Program-made: the position numbers and the translations under genes
NCBI RefSeq assembly: GCF_000208865.1
Contig: NC_018395.1
Span: 1,333,920-1,397,919 of the forward strand
Length of the DNA: 64,000 nt
Origin: Neospora caninum Liverpool
Taxonomy: Eukaryota > Apicomplexa > Conoidasida > Eucoccidiorida > Sarcocystidae
Reading direction: 5' to 3'
Shown here: one piece after another, positions 12,837 through 26,766 of the stretch
Position numbering within the stretch: position 1 is the first letter of the stretch
How the letters are laid out: the number at the start of each line of letters is the position of its first letter
The notes under the pieces: model-generated
What the model was told of the DNA's origin: nothing
Database searches by the model: none
The model's input: only the letters and a program-made list of their open reading frames with translations

Positions 12837-13971
12837 TGCGCGTATGCCTGTGACCTAGTCCGGAGGACCTGACTCCGGAGTTTTGCCCGCGTTCAGCGGA
12901 TCGTACTAACAAACAGTTCGTTGACCTCATTGAGAACGGTTGTGGAGCGGATTGCATCAGGTATCGGTTCAGAACTTGCTTAACTTGAACGTTGCTTTTC
13001 GAAATGGGTTACAACTACCCGTTTGTGTGTTGCTGGGAACACCCGCATTCGCGTCGACCAGGGCGGCATGTTTGACCCATACTAAACCGTCATTAGAAAA
13101 ACGGTGGTCGATAAAGTGGATGCTGGAGTCGCCGCTAGTTCGTCGAAAACTTTAGTCGAGGCTTGAATGTACTTAAAGGAACCGTCATCTCACGGGATTC
13201 TCGCTCTTTTTAAAACAAACGAAACGCTCCTGCGAGTGGGAGGGACTAAACACGAGCCCACCGGAAACCCGTGCTTGGACACGTGGAACCAAATTTTAAA
13301 GCGTGAGGGATCAAGGGAAGGGTGGTCGACAGCCTACCAGCATTGCAATCTGCGTGCCTGTGTGAAGGTTCTTGTGATGTTCCTGACATGTGGGTATCGG
13401 CGCTCCAGTTCTCCGCATTTGCGGTCCTCGTCTCGGCGTTATGTCTCTCTTGATACACGGATCGCGTCGCTGTCGATTCTGACGGCCCGTAGCTGGCTTG
13501 AGAGTTTCCGTCATATGTTCGCAGCGTCCGGTTGCGGATTTCTTCCTTAACGAAATCGAAGATATCTTCCCAGCGCCGCGAGCACCGTGAATGCGTGCTG
13601 TCTCTCCTCTTTTCTTGACGACCTGAAGAGGGAGATGGTGATCGGGTCTGAGAAATATTTGCAGAGGGAGTACGGACACCAAATCAGCCGACAAAAAATC
13701 TCGACTGTTTTGCTTTTGATAGAAAGACCCGGGGTTTCCGAAGTTCCCATCAAGGCGAGGCGCCGTGCTTCAAAAAGAAAGAAACCGAACTTCGTTACCG
13801 GTCTCTGATAGGATTGGTGAACGTGTCGCCTTACGTTCCGTGAAAGAAAAACGTTTGTGATTTGGCTTGACATACAAGTGTCTCGTATATTTCTCGTATA
13901 CTCGCATGCATCGTTCCTACCCGGCTCAGTGACTGCACTCATCACAACACGAGCGAACATATGCTACCTAC

Positions 13972-16900
13972 CCGAGATCTGGCGACTCCAGGTGGATTGT
14001 CTCCACAGAAACTACGGCCTGATTGAGGCGACTCTTCAACCCCTTCAGGAACTAGGCACTCCACAGCTTGAAGGAAGTATGACATGAGCATTTCAAATCG
14101 CTGAGTCTGCATGTCTGCTAGACCCCCTCGACGATCATCTCGCGTAGCGTTCGCTCCTTCATCTCTCTGCCCTCGTGAGGTTGATCGAGAAGGACGGCTC
14201 AATGACCGCTCTTGGCGCCTCGATTTATTTCCTGGCCAGGGGGTCGGAGGCGGGGAAGGCCGCAATGACTGCGCACCGCTGCTCCTCGGTTTCTCCTTTC
14301 CCGACCCCTGTTGGCCAGCAGCTGAGTCTGGGCGAGTACCGTCCCCTACACAGAAATAGAGACGACTGACGAAGAAGGTGAGGCAGCCGAAGCCACGTGT
14401 ATGGAAACAGCCACATCGACAGGCGAGTCCTTGAAATTGTAAGCCGCGCCTCGCGTGCAAACCGAGAGCGTGTTCATCTGATTCTGGCCGCAGAGCGCCC
14501 TGCACGTAGACAGTCGCGTCTTCTCTCTTGGAAAAGAATAATAGGTGGACTGGAATCGAAGTGAGGCAGCACATGAAAAGGCTGGGGGAAGACTTCTAGA
14601 GAAGAGAGCAGAACACCAACTCTTTATTTCGCCCGCTAGTGAAGAATATATCGAATCAGACAGGACAGCAGGGGGCTCGTGATGAAGATATGCGAAGGAC
14701 AAGAGTCGCGCGAATGGGTTCAGACAATTCGCACTCTTTCAAACCGATCCACGCGCGAATAGCAAAGAAACATCAGACTTCTATCTCCGAAGCCCCATGC
14801 ACTGGAGACGCTCCCAATGTCCGTGCAGATGTGACTACAGGCCTCGCGGATCGGACGTCTTTTCAGACTCCCAGGTTGACAGAAAAGAACGAAGGACACA
14901 GCGATGCTTATAACCACTCTGTGAGGCTCTCCGTGCAGAAACGAAGCTGAAAAAAACGCAGAGATTACTACCTTTTCGATGGCGACTTGGAGGGCGGGTT
15001 GGTTTCGGTGTGCGTGGTAATAACTCCTGGAGGATATGGAGGCGCAGTCGCTTCCAAGTGGCGAGCTTTAGTTCCCTGGTGTCCATTTTGATTTTTTTCA
15101 ACAAGTCCTGAGTCTCTTCTGTCCTTGGTAGGAGAAGACGTTCGTAAATTGCCGTGTCATTGCGAATCAGGTGCTCCAGGAGCACAATAATCGGCAGAAG
15201 ATCATACAAGACAGCTGAAGGCGGATCCGGTTGGCCCAGTATTGACTGCAACTTCTGCATTGACGCTGTCGTTTGGATATCTTGCACTTCTGAATCGAAG
15301 GGTTCGTCGTCGGTGATCAATGCTGAGACAGCAGCCATTTCAGAGAAGCTGCGAACTTACTTTACTGTCGCTTCATGTTCAAAGGAGTTTGGTTGATGAA
15401 GTGCTTCGGTAAGCTGCTGCGATGCATTCAATAGCGGTGTAGCCGCGAGTGCCGGCTCCGCCGTGCCAGCAGCCATGTAGGCTTTGGTGAATACTTTCGC
15501 CAACACGGGAGATCGCAGACTTTTTTTGGAAGGTCTGCTTTCTCCTGCGTGGGTGCAGCATGCGTGGAACTCATGTTTGGCGGATTATGCACACCACTGG
15601 CCATATCCTTTGAACTACTTTGTCTGGGTTAACAAGATCATAATGAGTATCGTATGCACTATCTATGCCCACTTCATGCATATATACATGTTTAGGAGCT
15701 TAGGACCGTCCACCGAACGTTGAACTAATGGCTGTAGTTATGTCTATACAGCTATTTATAACGAACTACCTTGCTGATGTAGAGAAACGAAAAGCAACCT
15801 GATACTACACGTATGTGTACTACGGTAAATGATCAATGTACCAGTACACACGCGAGGCAACCGTCCCATTTCTGCTGATTTCAGCGCCAGCACTGCCTTG
15901 ACTATGCGAAATGCCGGTGCGTCAGCAGCACCACAGCCAAACGCCGAACAGGGAGTCTTCGGTGGGTAGTGGGACACGTGGGTTCTTGACGCGTACGTCG
16001 CTCAGCAGGTTCAACGCTTCCATAGTCTCGGCATAATATCTCGATGATCGTCTCTGCAAAAACCAAAGCGTCCTGGTCCAAAATATTTTCGGCGACTTTC
16101 CACGTCTGTTCAAAGGTTTTCATGTGTTGGGCCAGCACCCAGTTGCGACTGAAAGTCGGATTGAGAGCGAAGTTCATCACGCGATCTTCAGCCTCCGCTA
16201 AGGCCCTCCAGCCCATATTTGTCTCGTATAGAACGGCAGTTGCTATAGCGTGTGCTACACACAGTTTCTCCGTATCTGCTCCGGTCCTGTGTGGCCACAC
16301 GACAAGGACACCAGAGACAAAATTTAACACATTACCGTTCGGTTACGAACCTCTCGCAGCGGGTGCTGGGCAAGGTCGCACCGTTTGCCAATACGATTGG
16401 AAATGTTTAATTTTATTACGGCATTTTTCCCTTCCATAGCCACGCTATTGTCTCCCACTGCGAACCCTGGCTGAGGCCAGCTCGACAACTGTAGGGAAAG
16501 TGCCGGCGTACAGCGCTCATTCTCGCGATAGTTATCAAAGATGGACGGCGTCTTTGACTGGCCATTCAATGCAACTGCTGCAAGGAAAAATGGCATCTAT
16601 CCCCGTTTTTCAAAAATTGAGGGGGTCGCCAAAACAATGAAGCGAGAGAGAGAGTATCAGATATGTTCCGCCCAAGATGAACAAAAACGACTTGTAAGGC
16701 ACGTTTTCGCCAAAGGCAGTTGAAAGAGGAGCCGAACGTCCTTGCTTGTGTCTGAGGAATACGCAGGTATCGCGTTCACTTCTGATTTTCCGGCATTTTT
16801 TGTTCCACACAGACAGAGCCTTTCTCGAGGATCTCTCTGCTTCTTCGCGTAATTCCTCCGTGCAAGAATCGCTCTATCGAGGGAGCTCCCTTGGATCCAG

Positions 16901-19900
16901 GGAATGTGGCATACCAGAAAGATCTAATTCTCCTTGCTCTGTGAAGAACGCCAGGATCGAATGTTTCTGTGTGGGCGGACTCGCAGCTGGGCATGCATTT
17001 TCGATGCATTTCTCCAAGTCTCTGCAGGAGATTCGTTTCGCAGACTGCCTCGAAAGAAGTGTGTCTCTGGTACTGCAGCATAGTGGTGCGCGACTTCTGG
17101 GATTTTATGTCAACACCGAGAAAGCCCTTTATGCCTGCACTGCTTTCGTCTAATCGTCGCTCCTGGTTATTTTCCTGGCCGCGCGCAGGACATTGGCCTC
17201 CTTTTCGAGTTGATTCGTGTTCCCCGCGAGCTATTGCCGTCGACGCTTCCTTTTTCGTTGGTCGACTCGGTACGTAGCTAGTCCAAGATAAGCCTTCAAT
17301 GGCACCTGTGTGCGCTTTGTCGAGGAGAACGCGAGACTCGCGGCACATGACCGCAAGGGGTTCAAACACGCTCCGAAGGAGGCTGGTCATTTGTGTACAG
17401 TACTCAACCTCAAACTTGCGATAGCTCTGAGTGAAAACCTCCAGTTGAGATTCAACCGTCTGAAGAAGTTGCTGCCAGGCAGCTCGGCGATTGGGTGGGA
17501 CGACGTTGTATAGATCCAATAGCCAGTCTCCCGGTATAGCTCTGCAGAGGCGTAGAAGTGCATTGTTTAGTTCCCGTGACAAGGCATGGACCTGCTCACA
17601 TGCCCCGCAAAGAGAGCAAACCACGAGCGAGGTGAAATGCTAGAACAGTTTCTCTCGCACCACGCGGAAGAAAAACTCAGAAGATGCCACGAAGAGCTTT
17701 TCTGCCTTTTCCCATCGAAAGGTGTACAATTCGGTCTTTCACAAGTCGTCGATGAATCCGGAACGCTGCCAGAATATATTTTGGATTTCTAGGGACACGC
17801 GTAGTCCTATGGTGAACTCTGAACGAAATCTGTCTCTATTGATATTCTGCCATTAAAAGAGAGGTGCAGAATATAAACTCCATTCACCGTAGGAGCATCA
17901 CCGGTAGAAATTTTAACCAGCCGAGAAGCTACTTCCCGACCTGGTGGAGTAAGTGTCAGTAACAAATTGATGCTCTAAGCGAAGAGCATATTTGATCGAC
18001 ATGAAGAGACGCCATTGGAGATGACCATGTCTTCGTCCCCATTTTAGTTTAGTATCAGGAACTAGCAAAGCCAGCGAGGAAAATAAACTGATTTTCGTTG
18101 AGCGCAACAGTTAATGAACTCTACGTCTGTGATATATCCTAAAGACGCAAACAAGCGACATCACTGCATCAGACGGAGTTTCCTTGTGTGCGTTACAATA
18201 ACGAAAGCTGAAACGCCGTTTTGTAACTCTTTAATTATCAGTATATCGATGCCGACGCTACTAACGTTTTTGCGACGAAGATATGCGGAAAGCAGGTATC
18301 CGAGACGGAGGTACGCGGCTCACTGCCTCTAAGAACGAGAACCGCCTTTTTCTTTGTTTCAAGAACCATCGCGGATGGCCGGCTGATCAAGGAGGTTTAT
18401 AAGTGGAATCAATAAGCTGTTCTGGAGCTCACAGCCGCCGAAAGTTTATAAACTCCTTGGTTCCACCGGTAGTTCTGAGGCAGCGTTAGACTGTAGAGAA
18501 TGATTGAAAAAGCAAAGAAGTCGTCCGCTTCATTGGGAGGGATCAGAAAGGGGCAGTTTTCTGCGACAAAGAGCTTGCGTTTTACGGCATCAGGATTGGT
18601 AATTCGAAGAATTCTTGCTAATTCAGCAAGATGCTTCGTGAAGATATCGACTCTTGCATGCTCCTCATCTCCCAGACCAGCCCGTAGAGCGGATGTGCTG
18701 CCATGAGTGGAAGAGGCTGAACCCCGGGACGTTGACTCGAGTGCTGTCACGAAACTGGGACCACCAGATGACGAAGGCTGAGAATGACCTGGGTGTGCTT
18801 CTCCTGTTGCTCCGTAGCCTGGCCCCGCCCTGAGATGTCTTTCCCTATCCCTCGGTGGGGAAGAAGCATGACGCCATTTGTTCGGCTCAAATCCAGGAAA
18901 GTATGTACTGTCCCCCGCTGCCGTTGTTGTTGGGAGGACACTTTTTCGTCGAATCGCGAGTTCGTGTATTCGGGGTTGGGTCGTGTGGGAAAAACCTCCG
19001 AAAGATATAGTTGTAGATGTTGGACTATTTACTGACGCACGCTGATTTCCCTCTTCCATGACGTTATGGACAGGCCCTCGAGCGAGGCGGTGACGGGATA
19101 TCGTGAGCTCGATATCGTGCACCATGTCTCTGCAAAGATCACTAAGGATGTTGATACGCTTGCGAAACGGCTCGAGCCACGTGTCTATGCTCAGCGTAGT
19201 TGCTTTGTCCACTCCCGGCTTCAACTCCGAGCACTCGTCACTCCTTTGAGCCCCCGAAAGGGTCTTTTTCGAATCCGGGGAGGGCCGACTAATGGCGGAC
19301 CCCCGACGCGGTAAAGACGAAGTCAGCGTTGCCAGAGACGAGCTCTGACTGCACGGTGTCAAACGTCCTGTTACTTCTATGCTCACGGGTTGAGGCATTC
19401 GAGTATCGTTGCCATGACAAAGGACCCCTCTTTTAGTTAGGTTGTCCTCTTCTGTCACTATGACATCTTCTTGCTTTTCTTGGAAAGAAGATAAACCTGT
19501 TCTGCCCGGCAGGCTGTTTCCCATTCCGCCATGAGACAGCTGAGGGTGAGCATCTCCCAAACCAGGTGCTTTCGAAGAGATTACTGCAGCAACTGAGTCT
19601 TCTGCTTGTGCTAAATGTGGCCCCCCTGACGCACCATAGTCGCCTCGTTTTCTTCTTCTATGGATGGCACTGAAGGTGGTCCATGGCACCGAGTTTCCCC
19701 ATGTGATACTGGTTGTGTCGCACTGCGACTTCATCTGGCTACCGAGACCCTTCGCTGCCGACGGCGGTGGCGAGTGATGAAACGGCCGGGCAGGTCTCTG
19801 TCGTTCTCGTAGCTTCGCGATTGTGTTCGAAGAGTGACCTTCATTCAAGTGAGGAGGTACGATTCGGCAGCCGCGCAGCAGCTCTTTGCCACTACCATAC

Positions 19901-20094
19901 CGTTCTTCCAACTCCAGAGGGTCCGTGGTGTGACCGCTCCGGAGTGCAGACTGTCGGCTGGCCAGTGACGGTGTGGACAATTTTCCACAGTTTTCACTGA
20001 AGCGACTTTGCCTTGTTTCCCTTCCATTTCTCGGTGATAAACAGCAGAAAGAGTCCGACTTGGACGGCCCCGCCCTTACTTGCAGACGAGGCAT
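13972..20094 (-). CDS. Large multi-exon protein of unknown function (3' end unresolved)
   Basis: I do not recognise this protein. Supported exons (minus strand): 20094-18433 (ATG at 20094, 554 codons, donor GCT|GTGAGC), 17591 to about 17290 (donor unresolved), 16286-15997, 15544-15361, 15348-14972 and 14345-13972. Phases agree at 18433/17591, 15997/15544, 15361/15348 and 14972/14345. The first exon is Ser/Arg-rich and low-complexity, then becomes helical near WLEPFRKRINILSDLC and DEEHARVDIFTKHLAELARI. Later exons are predominantly alpha-helical (LDLYNVVPPNRRAAWQQLL; WKVAENILDQDALVFAETII; LYDLLPIIVLLEHLIRNDTA), suggesting a helical-repeat or scaffold protein. There is no signal peptide or membrane segment. 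Exons 15544-15361 and 15348-14972 are separated by only 12 nt containing an in-frame TAA. The C-terminus lies below 13972. The total is more than 1,050 residues. Confidence 0.62.
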
Positions 20095-21974
20095 TGGACC
20101 GCACCTGCTGCGGGGCAAATCGCAACAAGACTAAATGGCAGTGTTTTGTCTCCGGTGTATCCATATGCACGCGTAATGGAAATGTTTGTTTGGCCGCATT
20201 GAAATTTTCTGTACTTTCGTGGAGACGTCCTCGGCCACAGCCGAATGTAACACAAGGACAGGCTGTGACCCAGCGACTGCCTGCCGTAATGATTCAGTTC
20301 TCAAGTGAATCAGCACGTGCCGTGTAGAGATGAACGTCCTACAGGTTTTTTCAGCTGGACGCACGGCCGTCTAGGAATAATTAGTGTTTTTACATGTTTA
20401 GTCTGAAAAACAAAGAGAATTCAATTGAAGTCATCGGGGTTCCGGGACATCGCGAAACCAGCACTAAGCTCTCATTTCTTTAACGGGCGAGACGCCAATG
20501 CCTCCGTCCCCACTCCAACCATAGAGCCGTACGAAAAACGTTAGCGTATCGAACAAAGATGATACGTTGACGTCCGTGATCCGTACCCTACAGGACTAAA
20601 ATGCAGTGTCCCTGGATGGTATCTTCTGGCGAGAGCCTGTAACGGGAACGAGTAAGAGGTACTTCCACTCCACTTTGTGCTACTCCAGGGTATAGGGCTG
20701 GTGTTCGGGTGACTGAACACTGAAATTTGCAGTAGGGGCTGTCCTATTTGAGTTTGTGCATGCGCAGACGAGTTTACTGCTTTCCGAAGACAGATTTGGT
20801 TTCCAAATGCATCCGACAAAATGTAAATCTGGAGGCAGCATAAATTATCGATTCCTCGATTTGTTTGGGTTTCGAAGTGCGCCAGGGATTCCACCCTAGG
20901 GTGTGCAAAAAGGAGATGGCTGATGCCCGTCTAATAATATTTTGACATGCCTTCCCAAAGGTGACAAGGAAGGCGGCAAGTACGGCGGCAAACAAAGACA
21001 ATACCATCCACTTTTGCTGTGAAACTGAATGATACCGCATTACCAAACGCTTTGAAATCCAAAGCTCGAGCGAAAGGGCATGCAACTCGTTCGTACTAAG
21101 AACATCTAGCACTAAGGCACGGGAAGATACCGCCGTGAATACGCCACGAGATTTTACAAAGTGCAACTATTGCTCGAGTACAAAAATATCCGTATTTTGA
21201 CTGAACTCGCTTCCACGGACAGTGGCACCAAGTGTGCAATACTGTGCTGTCTTCAGGCCAGTTTAGACCGGAGACACACGAATCGTTCAGGTCTCGCGGG
21301 AATGCGATACTCTTTGCACTCTTTCAGAAAAGAGAAGCGCTGTGCAAATCCTTCCCTACGCACGGAGTCTCCTCCGTTCAAAGCAGGCTGCGAGCCCACA
21401 TCCGTAGCTATGATGGCCTGCGCGAGGCCAGTCCACATTGCATGATGACCGTTCGTGCGGAAAACGTGGAACTACTATCTTCAGCAAAAACACTTTGGTC
21501 GCATGGTCCTCGTCGTATTTTCCGCCAATGCACAAAAAACAACCTTATACCTCAGACCGCAGGTTTTGGAGTAATACTGAGCCTCATCTTTTGCGACGGA
21601 GCCTGATGGTCAAATCCTGAAAAAACTCCCGTTCTCCTAGAGCATCTTTCATCGTTCCTGTCTACGGTGTATGCTGGTGGTACAAAGCTGCAGGAATGAG
21701 ACCGCGGGGCAGGTTGCTCCGCTAGTGGCATTGTGTGGAGGTATCTCAACTGGGCGAAGCACCTCGGTTTTAACCGTTAGTACTGTTTCACTCTTATACA
21801 GACGACTACAGCATTTACGCTCCTTGACTGACAGAACTCATCTTTCGTGCGAGGGTCGCCACCGGCTTGTTATTGGGTGTTTAGCACCCTTGATGAGAGG
21901 AGCAGGCAGCCAAACGTGACGTACAGTATCATGTGGTGATGCTTAGATTGCCGTCCAGTATATGAGTGGGTGAA

Positions 21975-21998
21975 TATATATATATATATATATATATA
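21975..21998 (+). repeat. (TA)n microsatellite
   Basis: An uninterrupted TA run downstream of the GCN1 stop codon. Confidence 0.85.
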
Positions 21999-22071
21999 GC
22001 TATAGATGCACGCACATAAACATGCATATACATGTATACATACAAACCCACAAGCATACACCCTTGACGCG

Positions 22072-22097
22072 TATATATATATATATATATATATATA
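22072..22097 (+). repeat. (TA)n microsatellite
   Basis: A second TA run about 170 nt beyond the GCN1 stop codon, possibly within its 3' UTR. Confidence 0.85.
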
Positions 22098-22267
22098 ACT
22101 TCTGAACTCGGGCATTATCCCTGGGACCAAACAAAACATTTCATTTCCGAGCACCACAGGCGGACTCTGCTGGTCTAAACCGAACACGCAAGACTTCAGC
22201 TGGATACATACAATGAAAGCAATGAATCGCCAGCTTCCACATGGAACCACCAGACGATCCCAATCCT

Positions 22268-25200
22268 CTACCATTCGAAATCATTCAGGTCGTCCTTGCT
22301 GTCGTCGTCTTCTTCGTCAGTATCAGATAGCTGATTGTTTGACTGTACTGTACGCGTTAATACACGCTTAGCGTACTCCGACACTTGCTGTAGTCGACGA
22401 GGATCAAATCCCCAAGACTGCAGCTGCTGGAGTGCTTCCATAGTGGCAGATTCGTCGTGCCCATCTTCTCCCGATACGCGAAGAGCATAGCGGAAGACGG
22501 ACTCGGCCTGTAAAAAGACGGCAAGAAAAAGAGAAAAGGCCGGAAAAAGTAAGGGCGGTACAAATACACGAAGACTACAGAAATGCAAGGACCTAGATAT
22601 GTACTTATGCAAATTACCAATCTATCTGCATGTCGCTGGCGCGACGAGTATAACCGTCAAGGTCGATTCGTAGACATTTGTGCCTGCAGTGCGCAAAGTA
22701 ACATCTCTTTACCCGAATCCCGGGGCGTGCAGTCAGCATTTATAATGCGCTAAACGACCTGCACTGGTGGGCGAGTTTTTGGTGTCTGAAAGACACAAGA
22801 CTCAGAGGTATGTACATCTTTAGGCTCTACTGCAATCGAAAAGGAAACTCCTGGGAGGTTTTGCTTCTCTCACCTGAAGCTTGACAACTGGCGACTGGTG
22901 GAAGAGATACAAAGACGCCAGGTCGCATGTATCCAAAAGATATCGCTCGTTTTTATCAGCCAGCAACGAGGCCGAGTGCTTGGCAAGGCTGCGCACGCCT
23001 CGAAGGCCAGCAATCAGAGCCCCCGTGTTGGTGACTCCTGAAGCTGCCAGCGCAGTCTTCACGTTGGGGAGAAGCTTAAAGCTGTGCCTCGCCACCGCCA
23101 AGTCATGTCTAGAAAGGACAAAACAGCATGCGTGGACCAAAAGAGTTCACTAACGGTACTACGAAATAGATCGCGTTAGCTCTTGGGAAAACGACTTCCG
23201 AACCCCCGGTCCACAGACAACCAGCTGAGGGCAAAAACGGACACTGACGCCATTATACATATGTAAACATATTCGTCACATCAACAGAGGACAGAGAAGG
23301 AACTGAGACAAACCTAGAGACGTGTATAGCTTCTGGCTGGAGCTATTTGTCGCTGCCGAATCAAGAACGATAAAGGCTTCACTTGTTCCGAATTAAATCG
23401 CAGGAACCGATCATCACTGAGGCTAGCTAGCGGGAACCGCAGCTCTCGAAAATCCACAACTCATACATAGATATATACGCGTATGCATCTAATATTTATT
23501 TTAGATCCATGGATCAATTTTGTGTAGATGTGGAATTTACCTGCTGCAGGCTGCTGCAACTCGGAAGACCTCGAGAGCCGCACGTTGGACGACACTGGCT
23601 TGGTCTTCCAGAAGGTTGCCCAAAAGAAGGAAGACGTCGTTTTCGACGTCTGAACCCTTCAGGAGCTTCCATCCGTCTGCCCCACTCCGGAAAATAGGAG
23701 TTAAAACGAGACACGCGGCCTGCCACAGAGAAGACGCACGAGGCGTGCACACCGTAGGAGAAACATGGAGCTTGGAAACGTCCGCATTTATTACGTCAGT
23801 GTATATAGAGAACAAACTTAAACCACCCTATGCACGCCAGTGCCTCTCCTCACAGCTGAGAGGCCAGCTCGGCGCCGCGAAAGGGGCGCCCGATGTTCTT
23901 GGATCCTTCTTGTAGGCGGATTTTCTAGGTACTGTGTCTCGATCGTTTGGTTTACGTAAATTTGTCGGGTCGACAACCGTAGGGAAGGCGACAAAAAGAG
24001 CCATCAGCCCAGATGTAGAGGCGTGCATTTGCGTAGACATGCATGTGCATAAATATCTCGCTTTTGGCGTCCTTACCAGACGGCTATCCGCCTCGAATTG
24101 GTTGCCACTTTCAAGAACCTGATCCTGCAAGAACTCGAGGGCGGTTTCCCGGCTCGCATGTTTGAGAAGAAGAACCGAAATGGCCTGTCCGGCGGCAATT
24201 CTCGCTTCTTCTTCTTGTCGGCTCTTCACGCCTTCCCACGCCGCATCGAGCACTTTCTCATACGTCGGCGGTGAACACTGTCCATTCAGATTGCGAAGCA
24301 CATTTGTTGCAGCCTGCGAAGAAAATCCGGAGCACATCGCAAACCCTTCGCGCATAGATGTATAATCACGCACACGAATGCACATGACTCTGCTGTATCT
24401 GGGTCCTGGCAGACATGCACCGGCGCACGTGCGGGCGGACAGATGATTTGTTTCTCTGATCAATGGAACGGGGCTGTCTCCTCTTCGATGGAGAGTCTCC
24501 TCGACGGGCCGCCAGGACCGCCAGGCGGGCTATTCTCAAAGGAAAGTACCTGCAGCAGAGAAACTTGCAGAGCGCCTGCTCCAGTCGCCGCAGCGTTTTG
24601 AATCAGGCCGACGATGTCGCCAAGAAGGCCTTCAACTCTTGCACTGACGTGCAGAGATGTAACTGTGCCGATGATACGGCAGCCGAGAGTTCGCACAGCG
24701 AGGTGAGGGTCCACCACGCACTTCAGGAGCGTCGTCTGAAGCTGAGGGAGAAGAGGCTTGACACTTGGGCCAGCCTTCGAGAGGAGCGCTCTGCAGCAAA
24801 ACCGCGTCCACACACGTTCGTCAGATGACGCCCTTCCGGGGATGTTCATCTTTCTCTGCGGATTCGACGTACTGGCACGCCTAGAGCAAGACCCACCTAC
24901 CTTCTACCCACCACACAGCAATCAACAGGTACATCTATTCGGGCATCGGTTCATGTACGATTTTGTAGTTGCTTGCATCTATAGATATACATGTATATAT
25001 ATACATATATGTATGCACTCAGACGCAGAGAAGAAGGACAGAGAAGCGGCTACACGTATTTCTTGCACACAGCCGTATGCATGTGCGTACGGGTACTATG
25101 CCCGCACACCGGTTTCCCACCGGAGCATCGGGACGTTCCCGTGAAGCCTCTCACTTGATGGCGAGAAGAATTGCCGCTTTGACTTGTCCACTGAATTTGT

Positions 25201-26731
25201 CTCCAACTGTGCGAATAAGAGGCCCCGCCAGCTTGACAGCCATCGGCTCGACTGCCGACGAGCTGGCATGCAGCACGAGTTGCTGCAGTGCGCGAGACGA
25301 GGCTTCGCGGATTGTTGCGCTGCCATACATGAGCCCCTGCTGGTAGACGACAGCGAGGGTATCAAACGCAGAAGGACAGGGGGAAGGCGGCGCTCCGGCC
25401 AACAGAGAGGGACTGAACGCAGGGAAATCCGGTGGCAGTGGTGCGACAGAGCAGGCAAAGGTCGCCGGCTCCTTCTTGGAAATCGCAAGGCCTGGGAGAG
25501 TCAGCACCTCGCTTCCAACAGGCTTGCCTGTAACTGGGTCCGCCAAGAAGCGCAACACTGATCCATGGATCTGAAAGAACGGCCACACACACGCACACAG
25601 CCCGGAATTTTTTGTCGCTCCGGCGCTTTCCGTGTGCGGAGAAAAAAGAAACCCAACGACACAACCTCCAGGCGTAAGTCGGTGTCCGTGAGCACAGGCC
25701 TAGCCGCTTGCACTTGGGTGTACAGACACCCGCAAATCGGTAGGTCGAAATCTCACTTCGACTCGTAGGGTTCCATCGAAAACATGCGTATAGAGATGCA
25801 TGTGGTTTGCGTCTGTAGAGCTCGTGGGGTGGACTTTGGCAAGCGGTGGTGTCGAGAAGCGTACCTGTGGAATGAATCCGATCAGATCTTCTCGCTTGAT
25901 CTGCGCGTTGATGGCTGCTAGACAAGCGCTGCCTGCGACGAGGACTTCTTCCGCCGGATCCGTCAGAGCCAGTGGGAGAACGAGTTGCAGAATCTGTTCG
26001 AGGAAAGGCAGCATCGCATTGATGCCTCGCGACCACAGAAGAAGAAGAACGACTTCGCACACGGCGCGGCGGCGCCTGCCGTTGAGTGGATCGGATTCGA
26101 CGCACTTCACGAACCCGGGATAGGCTCGCAACTGCTTCAGATTCACAAACGCGGACGGCGGGATGGCCGAGACAGGGCCCGCTCGCGCGCCGCTGAGTTC
26201 CTCAGGCTCTTCGTCGTTCTTTTTCGAAGAAGCGTGGCCGTTCACACCGTGGTTGGCGCGCGCGACGGCTGCGCTGCGCGTCAGCAGCTGCTGCCTGCCG
26301 TGCGCCGTCAGTTCAATCGTCGGCCCGGCAGCTCGCAGTTCTTCTTCCACAATGGAAAGCAAGAGAGAGACGCCGTCTGCATCGAGACGCTTGATCAGAC
26401 GGAGCGAAGCCGCCGACGCTTCTGTCCACAGCAACGTCGTGTCGGCGCCTTCCGGCAAATCTGAACAGACAGGGAGCGACGGGGGCCGAGCAGAGCCACA
26501 CGCGGGGACAGGTGAAGGCGGGACAGGACCAACGCACGAGAAAGAGAACGAGGGCAAACGGCCGCCCCACAGAACGGGAGAACCGAGCACCGGGAAAGAA
26601 ACGAACAAAAGACGCAACACGACAAAAAATCGCGAAGAGCAACAAAGAAGATCGAGTTCCGGAGACACCGCACACCGACCACGGGCGTCCATGAAGAGCC
26701 ACAGGGGTGCATCGATTCCCAAACAAGGCGC

Positions 26732-26766
<35 letters not shown>

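Larger units (their letters stand above)
10332..13971. other. Convergent intergenic region, ATP10-like gene to unknown minus-strand gene
   Basis: This region should hold the 3' ends of both flanking genes. Open frames on both strands (for example the ATG-led frames at 11781-12038 and 13167-13550, +) have no motif and no partner exons that I can join. A (TA)n/(CATA)n tract lies at 12789-12836. The 3' exon or exons of the minus-strand gene beyond 13972 must lie here, since exon 14345-13972 ends at a GTAGGT donor. The best candidates are near 13630 (a ttcag acceptor) and 12483-12273. Confidence 0.4.
20095..22267. other. Region between GCN1 3' end and the unknown gene's 5' end
   Basis: Both flanking genes lie on the minus strand, so this 2.2 kb should contain the GCN1 3' UTR and the promoter and 5' UTR of the unknown gene. 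One minus-strand frame (21166-20774) contains a membrane-like stretch (WMVLSLFAAVLAAFLVTFG), but it has no ATG at its head and no joined exons. Two TA tracts lie near the GCN1 end. Confidence 0.45.

Noticed and set aside
20774..21166. Minus-strand frame with a membrane-like stretch, a possible small membrane protein
   Set aside because: The frame has no ATG at its head (TTG only), no partner exons and no family resemblance. A single hydrophobic stretch occurs readily in AT-rich random frames.
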